Positions 17,137-26,186 of a stretch of DNA of 64,000 nt are shown here, piece by piece; the first letter of the stretch is position 1, and each line of letters starts with the position of its first letter. A program made the translations under genes and the position numbers. The notes beneath the pieces are model-generated. The model saw only the letters and a list, made by a program, of their open reading frames with translations, searched no databases and was not told the origin of the DNA. This stretch comes from CAYNUJ01 sp964573255 (GTDB taxonomy: Bacteria > Bacteroidota > Ignavibacteria > Ignavibacteriales > Melioribacteraceae): assembly GCA_964573255.1 (NCBI GenBank), contig CAZNJB010000021.1, positions 1-64,000 of the forward strand. The letters run 5' to 3'.

Positions 17137-17544
17137 CTAAACGTGACCGGTAATTTTTAAGCGATTGACTGCGCGCTTAAGAGCTGCTTCCGCGCGAGCC
17201 TCATCGATTTCGGCTTGTTTTTTCTTCGCCAATCTCTCCTTGGCTCTTTCCATTGCTTTTTTTGCTCTGTCAACGTCAATCTCTTCCGGCGCTTCGAAGC
17301 TTTCAGCTAAAATTAATACTTTATTATCCAACACCTCAACTGTACCGCCGCCGGTAGCATAAAGTGAAACATTATCGTCGGATTCAACAATTTTAATAGC
17401 TCCAATTTCAAAAGAACTTAAAATAGGAGCATGATTAAAAAGAATCTGAAAACCGCCGAGTGTTCCGGGAATGGTAACAGACTTAGCAATACCGTAGTAT
17501 GCTTGTTTAGAAGGTGTTATAACTTCAACGTTTAATTCTTTCAT
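17137..17544 (-). CDS. atpC: ATP synthase F1 subunit epsilon
   Basis: 135-residue epsilon subunit of the F1 rotor stalk, which regulates ATP hydrolysis. Residues 1-82 form the beta-barrel domain (LNVEVITPSKQAYYG..., GTLGGFQILFNHAPILSSFEIG, GGTVEVLDNKVLILAE), and the C terminus is the usual two-helix hairpin rich in Ala, Lys, Arg and Glu. It lies two bases downstream of atpD and is followed by a terminator. Confidence 0.96.
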   Translation of the reverse strand: MKELNVEVITPSKQAYYGIAKSVTIPGTLGGFQILFNHAPILSSFEIGAIKIVESDDNVSLYATGGGTVEVLDNKVLILAESFEAPEEIDVDRAKKAMERAKERLAKKKQAEIDEARAEAALKRAVNRLKITGHV

Positions 17545-17546
17545 AA

Positions 17547-18956
17547 TTATTTCATCTTCTTAGCTTTTTCTACAGCTTCTTCAATTGTACCAACATACAA
17601 GAAAGCGGATTCTGGAAGATCGTCATGCTTTCCTTCGAGAATTTCCTTGAAGCCGCGTATTGTATCCTCAATTTTAACATACTTTCCAGGAATACCGGTA
17701 AACTGTTCAGCAACGTGGAAAGGCTGACTGAGGAATCTTTGTATTCTTCTAGCGCGGCGAACTATGATTTTATCCTCTTCGGAAAGTTCATCCATACCGA
17801 GAATGTTGATAATATCTTGTAAGTCTTTATAAGCCTGCAATACTTCTTTAACTCTTTGAGCAACATCATAGTGTTCCTGTCCAACAATACCCGGATCGAG
17901 AATACGAGAAGTAGAATCGAGCGGGTCAACAGCAGGGTAAATACCCAATTCTGCGATTGGACGGCTAAGAACTGTAGTTGCATCCAAGTGAGAGAAAGTA
18001 GTTGCCGGCGCCGGATCGGTCAAGTCATCCGCAGGAACGTAAATTGCTTGTACCGACGTAATAGAGCCGTTCTCAGTAGATGTAATTCTTTCTTGCAGTT
18101 CACCCATTTCGGAGGCTAAGTTAGGCTGATAACCCACCGCAGAAGGCATACGTCCAAGCAATGCGGATACTTCGGAACCTGCCTGGGTGAAACGGAAAAT
18201 ATTGTCTATAAATAAAAGTACATCTCTGTGTTCTTCTTCACGGAAATATTCAGCAATCGTTAATCCGGTAAGACCAACTCTTAATCTTGCTCCAGGTGGT
18301 TCGTTCATCTGACCGAATACTAATGCAGTTTTATCCAAAACTCCTGATTCTTTCATTTCAAGCCAGAGGTCGTTACCTTCACGGGTTCTTTCACCTACAC
18401 CGGCGAAAACTGAGTAACCACCATGCTGTTTAGCGATATTATGAATAAGTTCCATAATAACAACAGTCTTACCAACACCAGCACCACCGAAAAGACCGGT
18501 TTTACCACCTTTAGAATATGGTTCCAAAAGGTCGATAACTTTGATTCCGGTTTCGAACATTTCTTTTGTGGTTGTCAAATTTTTGAATTCGGGGGCGTGT
18601 CTGTGAATAGGATATGTTTTTTCAGATTTAATTTCACCTAATCCATCGATTCCTTGTCCTATTACATTAATCAATCTGCCCAAAGTATTTGGTCCAACAG
18701 GTATTGCAATAGGGCCACCGGTATCGAAAGCTTTCATACCTCTTACCAAACCATCGGTAGAATCCATTGCCACTGTGCGAACTCTATTTTCGCCCAAGTG
18801 CTGTTGAACTTCAACAATTAATTCTTCTTCTTGTCCTTCCACATTTGTACGTGGAATTTTGATAGAATTGTGAATTTCTGGTAGATGTCCGTTTTCAAAA
18901 TCTATATCCACAACCGGACCAATGACCTGAACTATTTTACCTTCGTTGCTAGCCAT
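17547..18956 (-). CDS. atpD: ATP synthase F1 subunit beta
   Basis: 469-residue catalytic subunit. The P-loop GGAGVGKT is at residues 157-164, and the DELSEED motif is near residues 400-406. Length is normal. It forms a two-gene operon with atpC, away from the other atp genes, as in green sulfur bacteria and relatives. A strong ribosome site AAGGAG (minus strand, 18966-18961) precedes the ATG, and a promoter with a 17-bp spacer lies just upstream. Confidence 0.98.
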   Translation of the reverse strand: MASNEGKIVQVIGPVVDIDFENGHLPEIHNSIKIPRTNVEGQEEELIVEVQQHLGENRVRTVAMDSTDGLVRGMKAFDTGGPIAIPVGPNTLGRLINVIGQGIDGLGEIKSEKTYPIHRHAPEFKNLTTTKEMFETGIKVIDLLEPYSKGGKTGLFGGAGVGKTVVIMELIHNIAKQHGGYSVFAGVGERTREGNDLWLEMKESGVLDKTALVFGQMNEPPGARLRVGLTGLTIAEYFREEEHRDVLLFIDNIFRFTQAGSEVSALLGRMPSAVGYQPNLASEMGELQERITSTENGSITSVQAIYVPADDLTDPAPATTFSHLDATTVLSRPIAELGIYPAVDPLDSTSRILDPGIVGQEHYDVAQRVKEVLQAYKDLQDIINILGMDELSEEDKIIVRRARRIQRFLSQPFHVAEQFTGIPGKYVKIEDTIRGFKEILEGKHDDLPESAFLYVGTIEEAVEKAKKMK

Positions 18957-19254
18957 TTTTCTCCTTAGTTTAAATTTAATAAGTCTACAAAATTAAAGAT
19001 TCTTTATAGGTTTTTCAAAAAAACTTTTAAATTTATTGATTTTTTTTGATAATTACCTAACGATTTTTTGCTAAATGAACTCTCCGAGCAAGTTTCCTCA
19101 GTTTCATTTTATTGAAAATCCATTCAATTGAAATATACTAAAATTGTTATAGTATATTAAATAAATGAAGTACATTTCTTAGCTCCTAAATTTCTAATCT
19201 GGGACTAAGATATTTCCAAAATGCTCACCATATTCAGTCTAATTTTTATCTAAT
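18957..19254. other. Intergenic region 298 bp upstream of atpD
   Basis: Holds the atpD ribosome site and promoter near its left end. An inverted repeat AATATACT (19132-19139) / AGTATATT (19151-19158) with an 11-base gap lies further upstream. The rest up to the symporter stop is AT-rich with no gene seen. Confidence 0.5.
18990..19018 (-). promoter_or_regulatory. Probable atpDC promoter
   Basis: On the minus strand TTGAAA (19018-19013), 17-bp spacer, TAATTT (18995-18990). The -10 region reads TAATTTTG, which also fits the Bacteroidota -7 consensus TAnnTTTG. The implied leader is about 25 nt. Confidence 0.6.
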
Positions 19255-21045
19255 TTAATTCATTTCGATTTTTCTCCAGTTTTTAAGTAAAACTAATGAA
19301 CTTAAAACGGTAATTGTTGTGCAAATTAATGCAGGAATAAGTTCACCATAGAGGATAAACCCGGAAGCAAACACAGTGCCGTAAACTGCGAATGTTCCTG
19401 CTATCATCAATATTATTCCTAGTGCGAGATCTCCTTTCTTTGCAGTTTCTGTAATCGGGGAATCAGTCAATTTCGACTTTTCAATAATCTTCTTCCAACC
19501 GATACCTCCCGGTCGAATGAGTTTGTAAAAGCTTATTAATTTTTCGTCATTAGTTGGTTTTGTAAGAAATGTTACAATCAACCAACCAGCAGTAGTAATT
19601 AATACACCGATGATTAATCTTTCATGAGAGTCAAGTTGAATCCAATTCAATTGAGGATGAATCATTTCGAAATAGACTGCGATAATAAAAGAGATTATCA
19701 TTCCGCTCAATTCTGTAAAGGCGTTTATTCTCCACCAGAACCAACGGAGAATGAAAATAAGACCGGTACCAGCCCCGATTTGCAATAGAATATGAAACGC
19801 TTGAAGGGCATTTTGAAGGAAGAGGGCAATGCCTCCGGCAACGAGCATTAAAATTACGGTTGAAATTCTTCCAATTTTAACTAATTCCTTTTCTGTTGCG
19901 TCTGGTTTTATAAATCTTTTATAAAAATCGTTTGCAATGTAAGAAGATCCCCAATTGAGATGTGAAGCCATTGTTGACATATAAGCCGCAATTAAGGAAG
20001 CAACGACTATACCCAATACACCCGCGGGTAAAAATGATAGCATCGCGGGATAAGCTAAATCGTCTTTTAAAATGTTTGGATCGACTTGAGGAAATTTAGC
20101 TTGAATGGAAGCCAAGTCAGGAAAGACAATTATAGATGCAAGAGCTACCAGAATCCAAGGCCAAGGTCTAATTGCATAATGCGCAATATTGAAGAAGAAT
20201 GTTGCTCCCATAGCATGTTTTTCGTTTTTAGCCGAAAGCATTCTTTGAACCAAATAACCTCCTCCGCCCGGTTCTGCGCCCGGATACCAAACACTCCACC
20301 ATTGAACTGCTATCGGTATTATAAATACGGGGATTAATGTTTCAGGATCATTAAAATTCGGTAAAATATTTAATTTATCAACCACATTGGGATTCGAAAA
20401 GAGTCCTGAAAGCCCGCCGACTTCAGGTAAATTTACAGCTACTATTGCGGCCGCAACAGCTCCGAACATAGCGAATACAAAGAGAAATAAATCCGTAAAC
20501 AGAACTGATCGCAAACCTCCCAAGCTAACGTAAATAACGGTGACTATGAGTGCAACGGATATTGTTGCTAGTGGTGATAAATTCAATAAAACACTTCCGA
20601 TTTTTATTGCGGCTAATGAAACGGAAGCCATAATTACAACATTAAAGAAGAAGCCCAGGTAAATCGCCCTGAATCCTCTTAGAAAAGCAGCACTCTTTCC
20701 GCTGTAACGAATTTCGTAAAATTCAATATCGGTTAATACATTAGAGCGTCTCCAAAGTTTTGTGTAAACAAATACAGTCAGCATTCCTGTTAGTAAAAAT
20801 GCCCACCACTGCCAGTTACCGGATACACCGTAATTACGGACTATATCAGTCACTAAATTGGGGGTATCGGTAGAAAACGTTGTTGCAACCATCGATATTC
20901 CCAGCAGCCAGAAAGGCATGTTTCTTCCCGAAAGAAAAAAGCCGGCTGCAGTGTGCTCCACTTTTTTAGATGCGATTATACCGATTGAGAGTATTATTAT
21001 AAAAAATACAACTATTATTAACCAATCTATAGAATTAAGCAGCAT
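19255..21045 (-). CDS. Sodium:solute symporter (SSS family)
   Basis: 596-residue integral membrane protein of the SSF/SSS family (SGLT/PutP fold), roughly 13-15 hydrophobic segments. The N-terminal helix DWLIIVVFFIIILSIGIIASKK and the GFFLSGRNMPFWLLGISMVATTFSTDTPN segment (residues 35-64) are typical, the latter including Na+-site residues. It would import a sugar or similar solute with Na+. It is the last gene of a minus-strand group with a sugar kinase (13 bases upstream) and a nucleotidyltransferase, so its substrate is probably the sugar those enzymes activate. The substrate is inferred from context only. Confidence 0.9.
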   Translation of the reverse strand: MLLNSIDWLIIVVFFIIILSIGIIASKKVEHTAAGFFLSGRNMPFWLLGISMVATTFSTDTPNLVTDIVRNYGVSGNWQWWAFLLTGMLTVFVYTKLWRRSNVLTDIEFYEIRYSGKSAAFLRGFRAIYLGFFFNVVIMASVSLAAIKIGSVLLNLSPLATISVALIVTVIYVSLGGLRSVLFTDLFLFVFAMFGAVAAAIVAVNLPEVGGLSGLFSNPNVVDKLNILPNFNDPETLIPVFIIPIAVQWWSVWYPGAEPGGGGYLVQRMLSAKNEKHAMGATFFFNIAHYAIRPWPWILVALASIIVFPDLASIQAKFPQVDPNILKDDLAYPAMLSFLPAGVLGIVVASLIAAYMSTMASHLNWGSSYIANDFYKRFIKPDATEKELVKIGRISTVILMLVAGGIALFLQNALQAFHILLQIGAGTGLIFILRWFWWRINAFTELSGMIISFIIAVYFEMIHPQLNWIQLDSHERLIIGVLITTAGWLIVTFLTKPTNDEKLISFYKLIRPGGIGWKKIIEKSKLTDSPITETAKKGDLALGIILMIAGTFAVYGTVFASGFILYGELIPALICTTITVLSSLVLLKNWRKIEMN

Positions 21046-21058
21046 AGTTACTCCAAAA

Positions 21059-22174
21059 TTATTTAACTAATTCATGTTTTGATTTTAATTCTTCCAAAAT
21101 TTCATTTAATTTACTTTTATTCACAAATAAGGATTGCAACAATGCAATTTGATTTCTTGTTCTAACCAAGTTATGATCTTCATAGGCAGTTTTATAGTAA
21201 ATATCTCCCTGAAGAAAATCAGTTAAAAACCGAATTGCCTGAACATAAATTAATAGTTCGGCTCCGGCAATTAAATTATTAACTTCACCCGGAGTAATAA
21301 AATCGCGAACTTCAGAAAGATAAGCATCGGTTAATGCTCTGAAAATATCAACTCTGAATTTTATTTTATCTCTATCCTTTTCATCTTCCGGAACCGGCGA
21401 ACAAAAGGAACGCACCATATCGCCGAAATCGTAAAGCAGGGAACCTGGCATAACGGTATCCAAATCAATTACTGCCATAGGTTCGTCCGATTTTTTCGAT
21501 AGCATTACGTTATTTATTTTGGTGTCATTGTGAGTTATTCGTACGGGCAATTCCCCTGAAGAAAGTAAATTGTTAAAATTGGTTATTATACTTTGATATT
21601 TTTCATCGGTTAAAAACGAAATTTCTTCCGATGCTTTTTCGGTTCTTTGAATATCTTTATTGATAGAATGCAGAAAGTCAATTCTTCTTTTTTCCCAATT
21701 ATGAAAGTCGGGTAGAGTAGTTTTGAGCTGGGTTGTATCAATATCGATTAACAATTTCTGAAAATTTCCGAATGCTTTTGCGGCATTATATGCCTGCACT
21801 TCGTTAGATACGAAATCAACAGTATAAGCAGAATCGAAAAACAAATTGACAGTCCAGACTTCGCCATTTTTATCCGAGTAAAAATATTTGTTGTCCCTCG
21901 TCTTCTTAAATGTTAAAACTTTATCATGGATATTTTTTTCATTTTGATTTTCTAATTTTTGCCGGATATGGTTAGTGATATAAACGGCATTTTCCACTAC
22001 AAATTCGGGCTTCTTAAAAATAGAAGAATTTATTTTACGGAAAATATACTTTTCGATTTTTCCATCAATTCTGCACAAGACTAAATAGGTATTATTAATA
22101 TGTCCTGAACCGTAAATATTATATTCTATTAGGTCTCCGTCAATATTAAAATGCTTAACTATTTCGGATATCAT
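21059..22174 (-). CDS. APH-fold sugar kinase (NahK/MdsC-like)
   Basis: 371-residue phosphotransferase of the aminoglycoside-phosphotransferase/choline kinase fold. The catalytic loop HNDTKINNVM (Brenner motif) and the metal-binding IDLDTVMPG followed by YDFGDMVRSF are complete. It resembles N-acetylhexosamine 1-kinases (NahK, MdsC-like), which phosphorylate the anomeric carbon. I choose the ATG at 22174, one base after the upstream stop; a 13-codon longer form from 22213 would overlap that gene. Context: directly after an NTP-transferase and before a symporter, suggesting sugar uptake, 1-phosphorylation and NDP-sugar formation. The sugar is unknown; an AmgK-like cell-wall sugar kinase is another reading. 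Confidence 0.8.
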   Translation of the reverse strand: MISEIVKHFNIDGDLIEYNIYGSGHINNTYLVLCRIDGKIEKYIFRKINSSIFKKPEFVVENAVYITNHIRQKLENQNEKNIHDKVLTFKKTRDNKYFYSDKNGEVWTVNLFFDSAYTVDFVSNEVQAYNAAKAFGNFQKLLIDIDTTQLKTTLPDFHNWEKRRIDFLHSINKDIQRTEKASEEISFLTDEKYQSIITNFNNLLSSGELPVRITHNDTKINNVMLSKKSDEPMAVIDLDTVMPGSLLYDFGDMVRSFCSPVPEDEKDRDKIKFRVDIFRALTDAYLSEVRDFITPGEVNNLIAGAELLIYVQAIRFLTDFLQGDIYYKTAYEDHNLVRTRNQIALLQSLFVNKSKLNEILEELKSKHELVK

Positions 22175-22175
22175 A

Positions 22176-23078
22176 TTAATTCCATAAACTTTTGGGATAA
22201 TAACCTTTATCAATCAATTCGTTTATCTGTTGGACAACATTTTCTTTGTCGGCTTTGTATGTAAGTCCGAACCATTTCTCATTTGTTAATATTACCTTAA
22301 AATTAGACTTTTTCGATTCTATTATTTGTTGAACCACAGTAGGTACGTAGCATTCAGCAGTTTCGCTCATCGAATTATTTTTTATGAATTCATCGAATCG
22401 TTCTTGAAACAGATGAAAAATATTCGGGTGAAAAGTAAACATATTCATCGAGGCAATATCGTCTCTATTCAGTTCAACTTTTGAACCGTCACTGAGCAAG
22501 GAAAAAATACCGTTATTCTCTTTTCTTATTTGTGTATGCTCTTCAATTGAAATAAGATTGTTCTGCGGATCCACTTTACAAATACCTCTTGCAACGGCGC
22601 CATAATCGGAAAGAGTATTTCCTAATTTATAACCGACTAACAAATGTGTTGTTTCGTTAATAAGGGTATCAATGAATGCGGATGATATTCTAAACGAATC
22701 GAAACCGTAGAAATCGTCTGCATTTATAATGGTGAAAGGTTCGTTAATAACATGTTTTGCTTGGAGAACAGCATGTGCAGTGCCCCAAGGTTTTTTACGT
22801 TTTGGTGAATATGTAATCCCTTCGGGTAGAGAATCAATTTCTTGGAAAACATAATGAATATCGATTCTTTCTTTAACTTTATCGCCGATCAAATTCTTAA
22901 AATCTTCAAAAATGCTTTCTCTTATCACAAATACAACTTTATTGAAACCGGCTTTAATTGCATCAAAAATTGAGTATTCGATAATTCTTGCATCGGATAG
23001 TCCGACTTTATCCAATTGCTTTATCCCGCCATATCGGGTCCCGAGTCCTGCAGCTAAAATTAAAAGTACTTTTTTCAT
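22176..23078 (-). CDS. Sugar-1-phosphate nucleotidyltransferase
   Basis: 300-residue GT-A-fold nucleotidyltransferase. The N-terminal nucleotide-binding motif is LAAGLGTRYGGIKQLDKVG (residues 6-24), and the metal-binding Asp pair is in IINADDFYG (about residues 117-125). The GTRYGG-KQ variant differs from the usual GxGTRL-PxTxxxPK of GlgC/RfbA. It would join a sugar-1-phosphate to NTP, most likely the product of the adjoining kinase. The ATG at 23078 is chosen over the TTG at 23081. It is the first gene of the minus-strand salvage group and is divergent from transaldolase. Confidence 0.82.
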   Translation of the reverse strand: MKKVLLILAAGLGTRYGGIKQLDKVGLSDARIIEYSIFDAIKAGFNKVVFVIRESIFEDFKNLIGDKVKERIDIHYVFQEIDSLPEGITYSPKRKKPWGTAHAVLQAKHVINEPFTIINADDFYGFDSFRISSAFIDTLINETTHLLVGYKLGNTLSDYGAVARGICKVDPQNNLISIEEHTQIRKENNGIFSLLSDGSKVELNRDDIASMNMFTFHPNIFHLFQERFDEFIKNNSMSETAECYVPTVVQQIIESKKSNFKVILTNEKWFGLTYKADKENVVQQINELIDKGYYPKSLWN

Positions 23079-23303
23079 CAATCTCTACAGAAATTTTACC
23101 TGTAATTTAAATAACTTTTTGCTTACGTTTAAAACACAACCTGAATTAATTTATCGGATTATTTTTGAAAGGGCTGTAAGAAATTATCCGGAATCTGATA
23201 AATATGATTCTTCAGGAATTAATTTAATCAATGTAAATTTATTTTCTCTATAAATTCCATTAAATTTCGTAATTAAACAATTTGAAATACCATGGGAGAT
23301 GAA

Positions 23304-24392
23304 ATGACAAAATTAATGCAATTAGCCGAAGTTGGGCAGTCTGTTTGGTACGATTTTATTAAGCGAGATATTTTAGTTGACGGAACGTTAGATGAACTTA
23401 TTGCTCAGGGAGTTAGAGGTATAACTTCCAATCCATCCATTTTCGAGAAAGCAATTTCAGAGAGTGACTTATACGATGAAGATATTCAAAATCTAGATTT
23501 AAATGATACAGTTCTTAATATTTATGAAAATTTGGCTAAAAAGGATATTCGTCTTGCAGCCGAAAAAATGTTGAAAGTCTACAATGAGACTAACGGTCTG
23601 GACGGTTACGTTTCTTTAGAAGTAAATCCAAAGCTTGCTTATAAAACTGAAGAAACTGTTGCTGAAGCTATTAGATTGTTCAATGAATTGAATATGCCTA
23701 ATATTATGATTAAAGTTCCCGCCACAGCGGAAGGAGTACCCGCGGTAAAAACTTTAATTTCGAAAGGTATAAACGTAAATGTTACGCTCATATTTTCGAT
23801 TGAAAATTATTTGAATGTTGCTCGTGCATACATCGATGGTTTAGAAGAGTTTGCAAATAACGGTGGGGACGTTTCTAAAGTTGCTTCCGTTGCCAGCTTT
23901 TTCGTTAGCCGTGTAGATACTTCAGTAGATAAAAAATTAGAAGAATTAAATAGAACCGACCTTGCCGGAAAAGCTGCTGTAGCAAATTCCAAAGTAGCTT
24001 ACAAGGAATTCCTCAAATTATTCTCAGGCGATAAATGGGAAGGATTAAAAAATAAAGGTGCAAGAGTTCAAAGATTACTTTGGGCTTCAACAAGCACGAA
24101 AAATCCGAATTACTCCGATATACTTTATGTCCAAGACCTGATCGGTTCTCCTACGGTAAATACTATGCCGCCTAATACCGTTGAGGCATTTATTGATCAC
24201 GGGGAAGTTAAAGAAACTCTTTCAAAGGGTCTTGATGAAGCCGAAAAAATACTTGAGCAGTTGGAAGAAATTGGCGTTTCGATGAAGGAAATAACTGCCG
24301 ATCTTCAAACGAAAGGTGTTAAAGCTTTTGCCGATGCCTTTGATGTATTATTGAATAGTTTGGAAGAAAAAATGAATTTAATTAAGAGCTAA
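23304..24392 (+). CDS. tal: Transaldolase
   Basis: 362-residue cytosolic enzyme of the pentose phosphate pathway, moving a dihydroxyacetone unit between sugar phosphates. Family features are QSVWYDFI near the N terminus, GVRGITSNPSIFEKAI, IMIKVPATAEGVPAVKTL (Schiff-base Lys in IKVPAT) and FFVSRVDTSVD. The start at ATG 23304 is supported by GGGAG (23294-23298) five bases ahead; ATG 23292 has no ribosome site. The protein belongs to the longer transaldolase class that in some bacteria is fused to glucose-6-phosphate isomerase. Here that enzyme is the next gene, two bases away. Confidence 0.95.
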   Translation: MTKLMQLAEVGQSVWYDFIKRDILVDGTLDELIAQGVRGITSNPSIFEKAISESDLYDEDIQNLDLNDTVLNIYENLAKKDIRLAAEKMLKVYNETNGLDGYVSLEVNPKLAYKTEETVAEAIRLFNELNMPNIMIKVPATAEGVPAVKTLISKGINVNVTLIFSIENYLNVARAYIDGLEEFANNGGDVSKVASVASFFVSRVDTSVDKKLEELNRTDLAGKAAVANSKVAYKEFLKLFSGDKWEGLKNKGARVQRLLWASTSTKNPNYSDILYVQDLIGSPTVNTMPPNTVEAFIDHGEVKETLSKGLDEAEKILEQLEEIGVSMKEITADLQTKGVKAFADAFDVLLNSLEEKMNLIKS

Positions 24393-24394
24393 AT

Positions 24395-26083
24395 ATGAAA
24401 ACAAATATTTATTTGGGGCATCATAGTAAATCAATAAACGACAAAATCGCTCAAGCTAATGAAGAGAATTTAATTAAAAGAATCTGGGATAAAGATTATA
24501 CCATTTGGAGCGAAAGTCCCGCAGAAATTACTAACCGATTGGGTTGGCTCGATATTTCTGTTAGAATGGAAAAAGTGCTCGGCAAAATATATGACTTTGT
24601 TGAAGACGTTAAAGCTGAATTTGATACGGCACTCCTTCTAGGTATGGGGGGCAGTAGCTTGGCACCGGATGTTTTTTCGAACATTTTCGGTGAAGAAGAG
24701 GGGAGCCTCAAGTTAAAAGTACTTGATAGTACACATCCCGATTTTGTAAACCGAATTGCGGAATCAATTGATTTCTCAAAAACACTCTTTATCGTATCTA
24801 CCAAGTCCGGCGGCACGGCAGAAACAATGTCTTTAATGAAATTCTTTTATAATAAATGCAAAAATTTATTGGGTGAAAAAGCCGGCTCTCATTTTATTGC
24901 CATTACCGATCCTGGTAGTGGATTAGAGCAACTAGCGAACGAATTAGAATTTCGAAATACATTTTTAAATGACCCGAATATCGGAGGTCGTTTTTCGGCT
25001 TTATCTTATTTCGGATTAGTTCCGGCAGCCTTGCTTGGCATCGATTTGAACAAACTTTTGCAGAAAACAAATTCAATAATTTGTCCTCCTGATCAACCGG
25101 ATTGCCTTGATGCTGCAAAGAATGAACCCGCGGCAGTTGGAATTACTATGGGAGAATTAGCTTTAAACGGGAAAAATAAATTGACTTTTTTAACTTCCCG
25201 TTCATTGGCTAATTTTGGTGATTGGGTTGAACAATTGATTGCCGAAAGTACCGGCAAAATTGGTAAAGGTATACTTCCTGTTGTCGGCGAAGAAGAAAAA
25301 TTGTTTAATTATTTTGGCGACGACAGAGTTATTGTTTTTATTCATCTTCAATCCGATCAAGATTTCAATTCTGAAATTGAAAGATTTCGTTCTTCGGGAT
25401 ATGTAGTCATTGATCAAGTGCTTGAAGATATTTATGATTTAGGCGCATTAATTTATTTCTGGGAATTTGCAACTGCGGTTTCCGGATGGGTGATGAAACT
25501 CCAGCCGTTTGATCAGCCGAATGTTGAATCCGCAAAAGTTGCTGCTCGCCAATTGATGGCGGAGTATTCAAAAACAGGTCAACTGCCACCGTTAAGTTTT
25601 AATTATGAAGATGATCAGCTGAAAATTAATTCCACACTCGGAGGAGATAATCTAGAATCGATTGTTGAGAAATTCCTTTCAAAAATACGAGAGTTAAACA
25701 ATCCTTATTTATCTCTTCATTGTTACAGTGATTACGATTCTCATATTAGTAAAAGTCTTAATCAGTTGAGACTGAAAGTAACGGAGAAATTTGAAATACC
25801 CGTTACCATAGGGTATGGACCGAGATTTCTTCATTCAACCGGACAACTTCATAAAGGTGACGATGGAAGCGGATTGTTTATTCAATTTTTTGTCGAACCA
25901 TCTGCTCATATCGATATTCCCGATAACCCCGGTTCAGATGAATCTTCAATCTCATTTAATGTTTTGGTTCGTGCTCAGTCTCTTGGTGATAGAAAAGCTC
26001 TCATTGATAATAAAAGAAATGTACTTCGCATAGAAGCCAAAGATATTATACCCGTTATTAACAACATAAGCGATTTGATTTAA
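24395..26083 (+). CDS. pgi: Glucose-6-phosphate isomerase
   Basis: 562-residue cytosolic enzyme interconverting glucose-6- and fructose-6-phosphate. Phosphate-binding and SIS-fold motifs are LLLGMGGSSLAPDVF, IVSTKSGGTAETMSLMKFF (near residues 131-149) and GGRFSALSYFG. It resembles the C-terminal half of bifunctional Tal-Pgi proteins more than the classical E. coli enzyme (for example GYGPRFLHSTGQLHKG near residues 471-486). It begins two bases after transaldolase and is followed by a clear terminator, so the two genes form an operon. Confidence 0.94.
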   Translation: MKTNIYLGHHSKSINDKIAQANEENLIKRIWDKDYTIWSESPAEITNRLGWLDISVRMEKVLGKIYDFVEDVKAEFDTALLLGMGGSSLAPDVFSNIFGEEEGSLKLKVLDSTHPDFVNRIAESIDFSKTLFIVSTKSGGTAETMSLMKFFYNKCKNLLGEKAGSHFIAITDPGSGLEQLANELEFRNTFLNDPNIGGRFSALSYFGLVPAALLGIDLNKLLQKTNSIICPPDQPDCLDAAKNEPAAVGITMGELALNGKNKLTFLTSRSLANFGDWVEQLIAESTGKIGKGILPVVGEEEKLFNYFGDDRVIVFIHLQSDQDFNSEIERFRSSGYVVIDQVLEDIYDLGALIYFWEFATAVSGWVMKLQPFDQPNVESAKVAARQLMAEYSKTGQLPPLSFNYEDDQLKINSTLGGDNLESIVEKFLSKIRELNNPYLSLHCYSDYDSHISKSLNQLRLKVTEKFEIPVTIGYGPRFLHSTGQLHKGDDGSGLFIQFFVEPSAHIDIPDNPGSDESSISFNVLVRAQSLGDRKALIDNKRNVLRIEAKDIIPVINNISDLI

Positions 26084-26120
26084 CTTAAGTTATTTATAAA
26101 TTATTATATCGATTATTTTA

Positions 26121-26146
26121 TGGGGAATTTGATTCCCCATTTTTAT
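26121..26146 (+). terminator. Intrinsic terminator of tal-pgi
   Basis: Perfect 9-bp stem ATGGGGAAT (26121-26129) / ATTCCCCAT (26133-26141), 3-nt loop, then a T-run through 26145. Confidence 0.88.
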
Positions 26147-26186
26147 ATTTAATTAAATTATTCAATCACTTTTGAGATGGTAATAA

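Noticed and set aside
19132..19158. Inverted repeat AATATACT/AGTATATT upstream of atpD
   Set aside because: Eight-bp AT-only-type arms with an 11-base gap in AT-rich DNA are expected by chance; listed only in the gap note.
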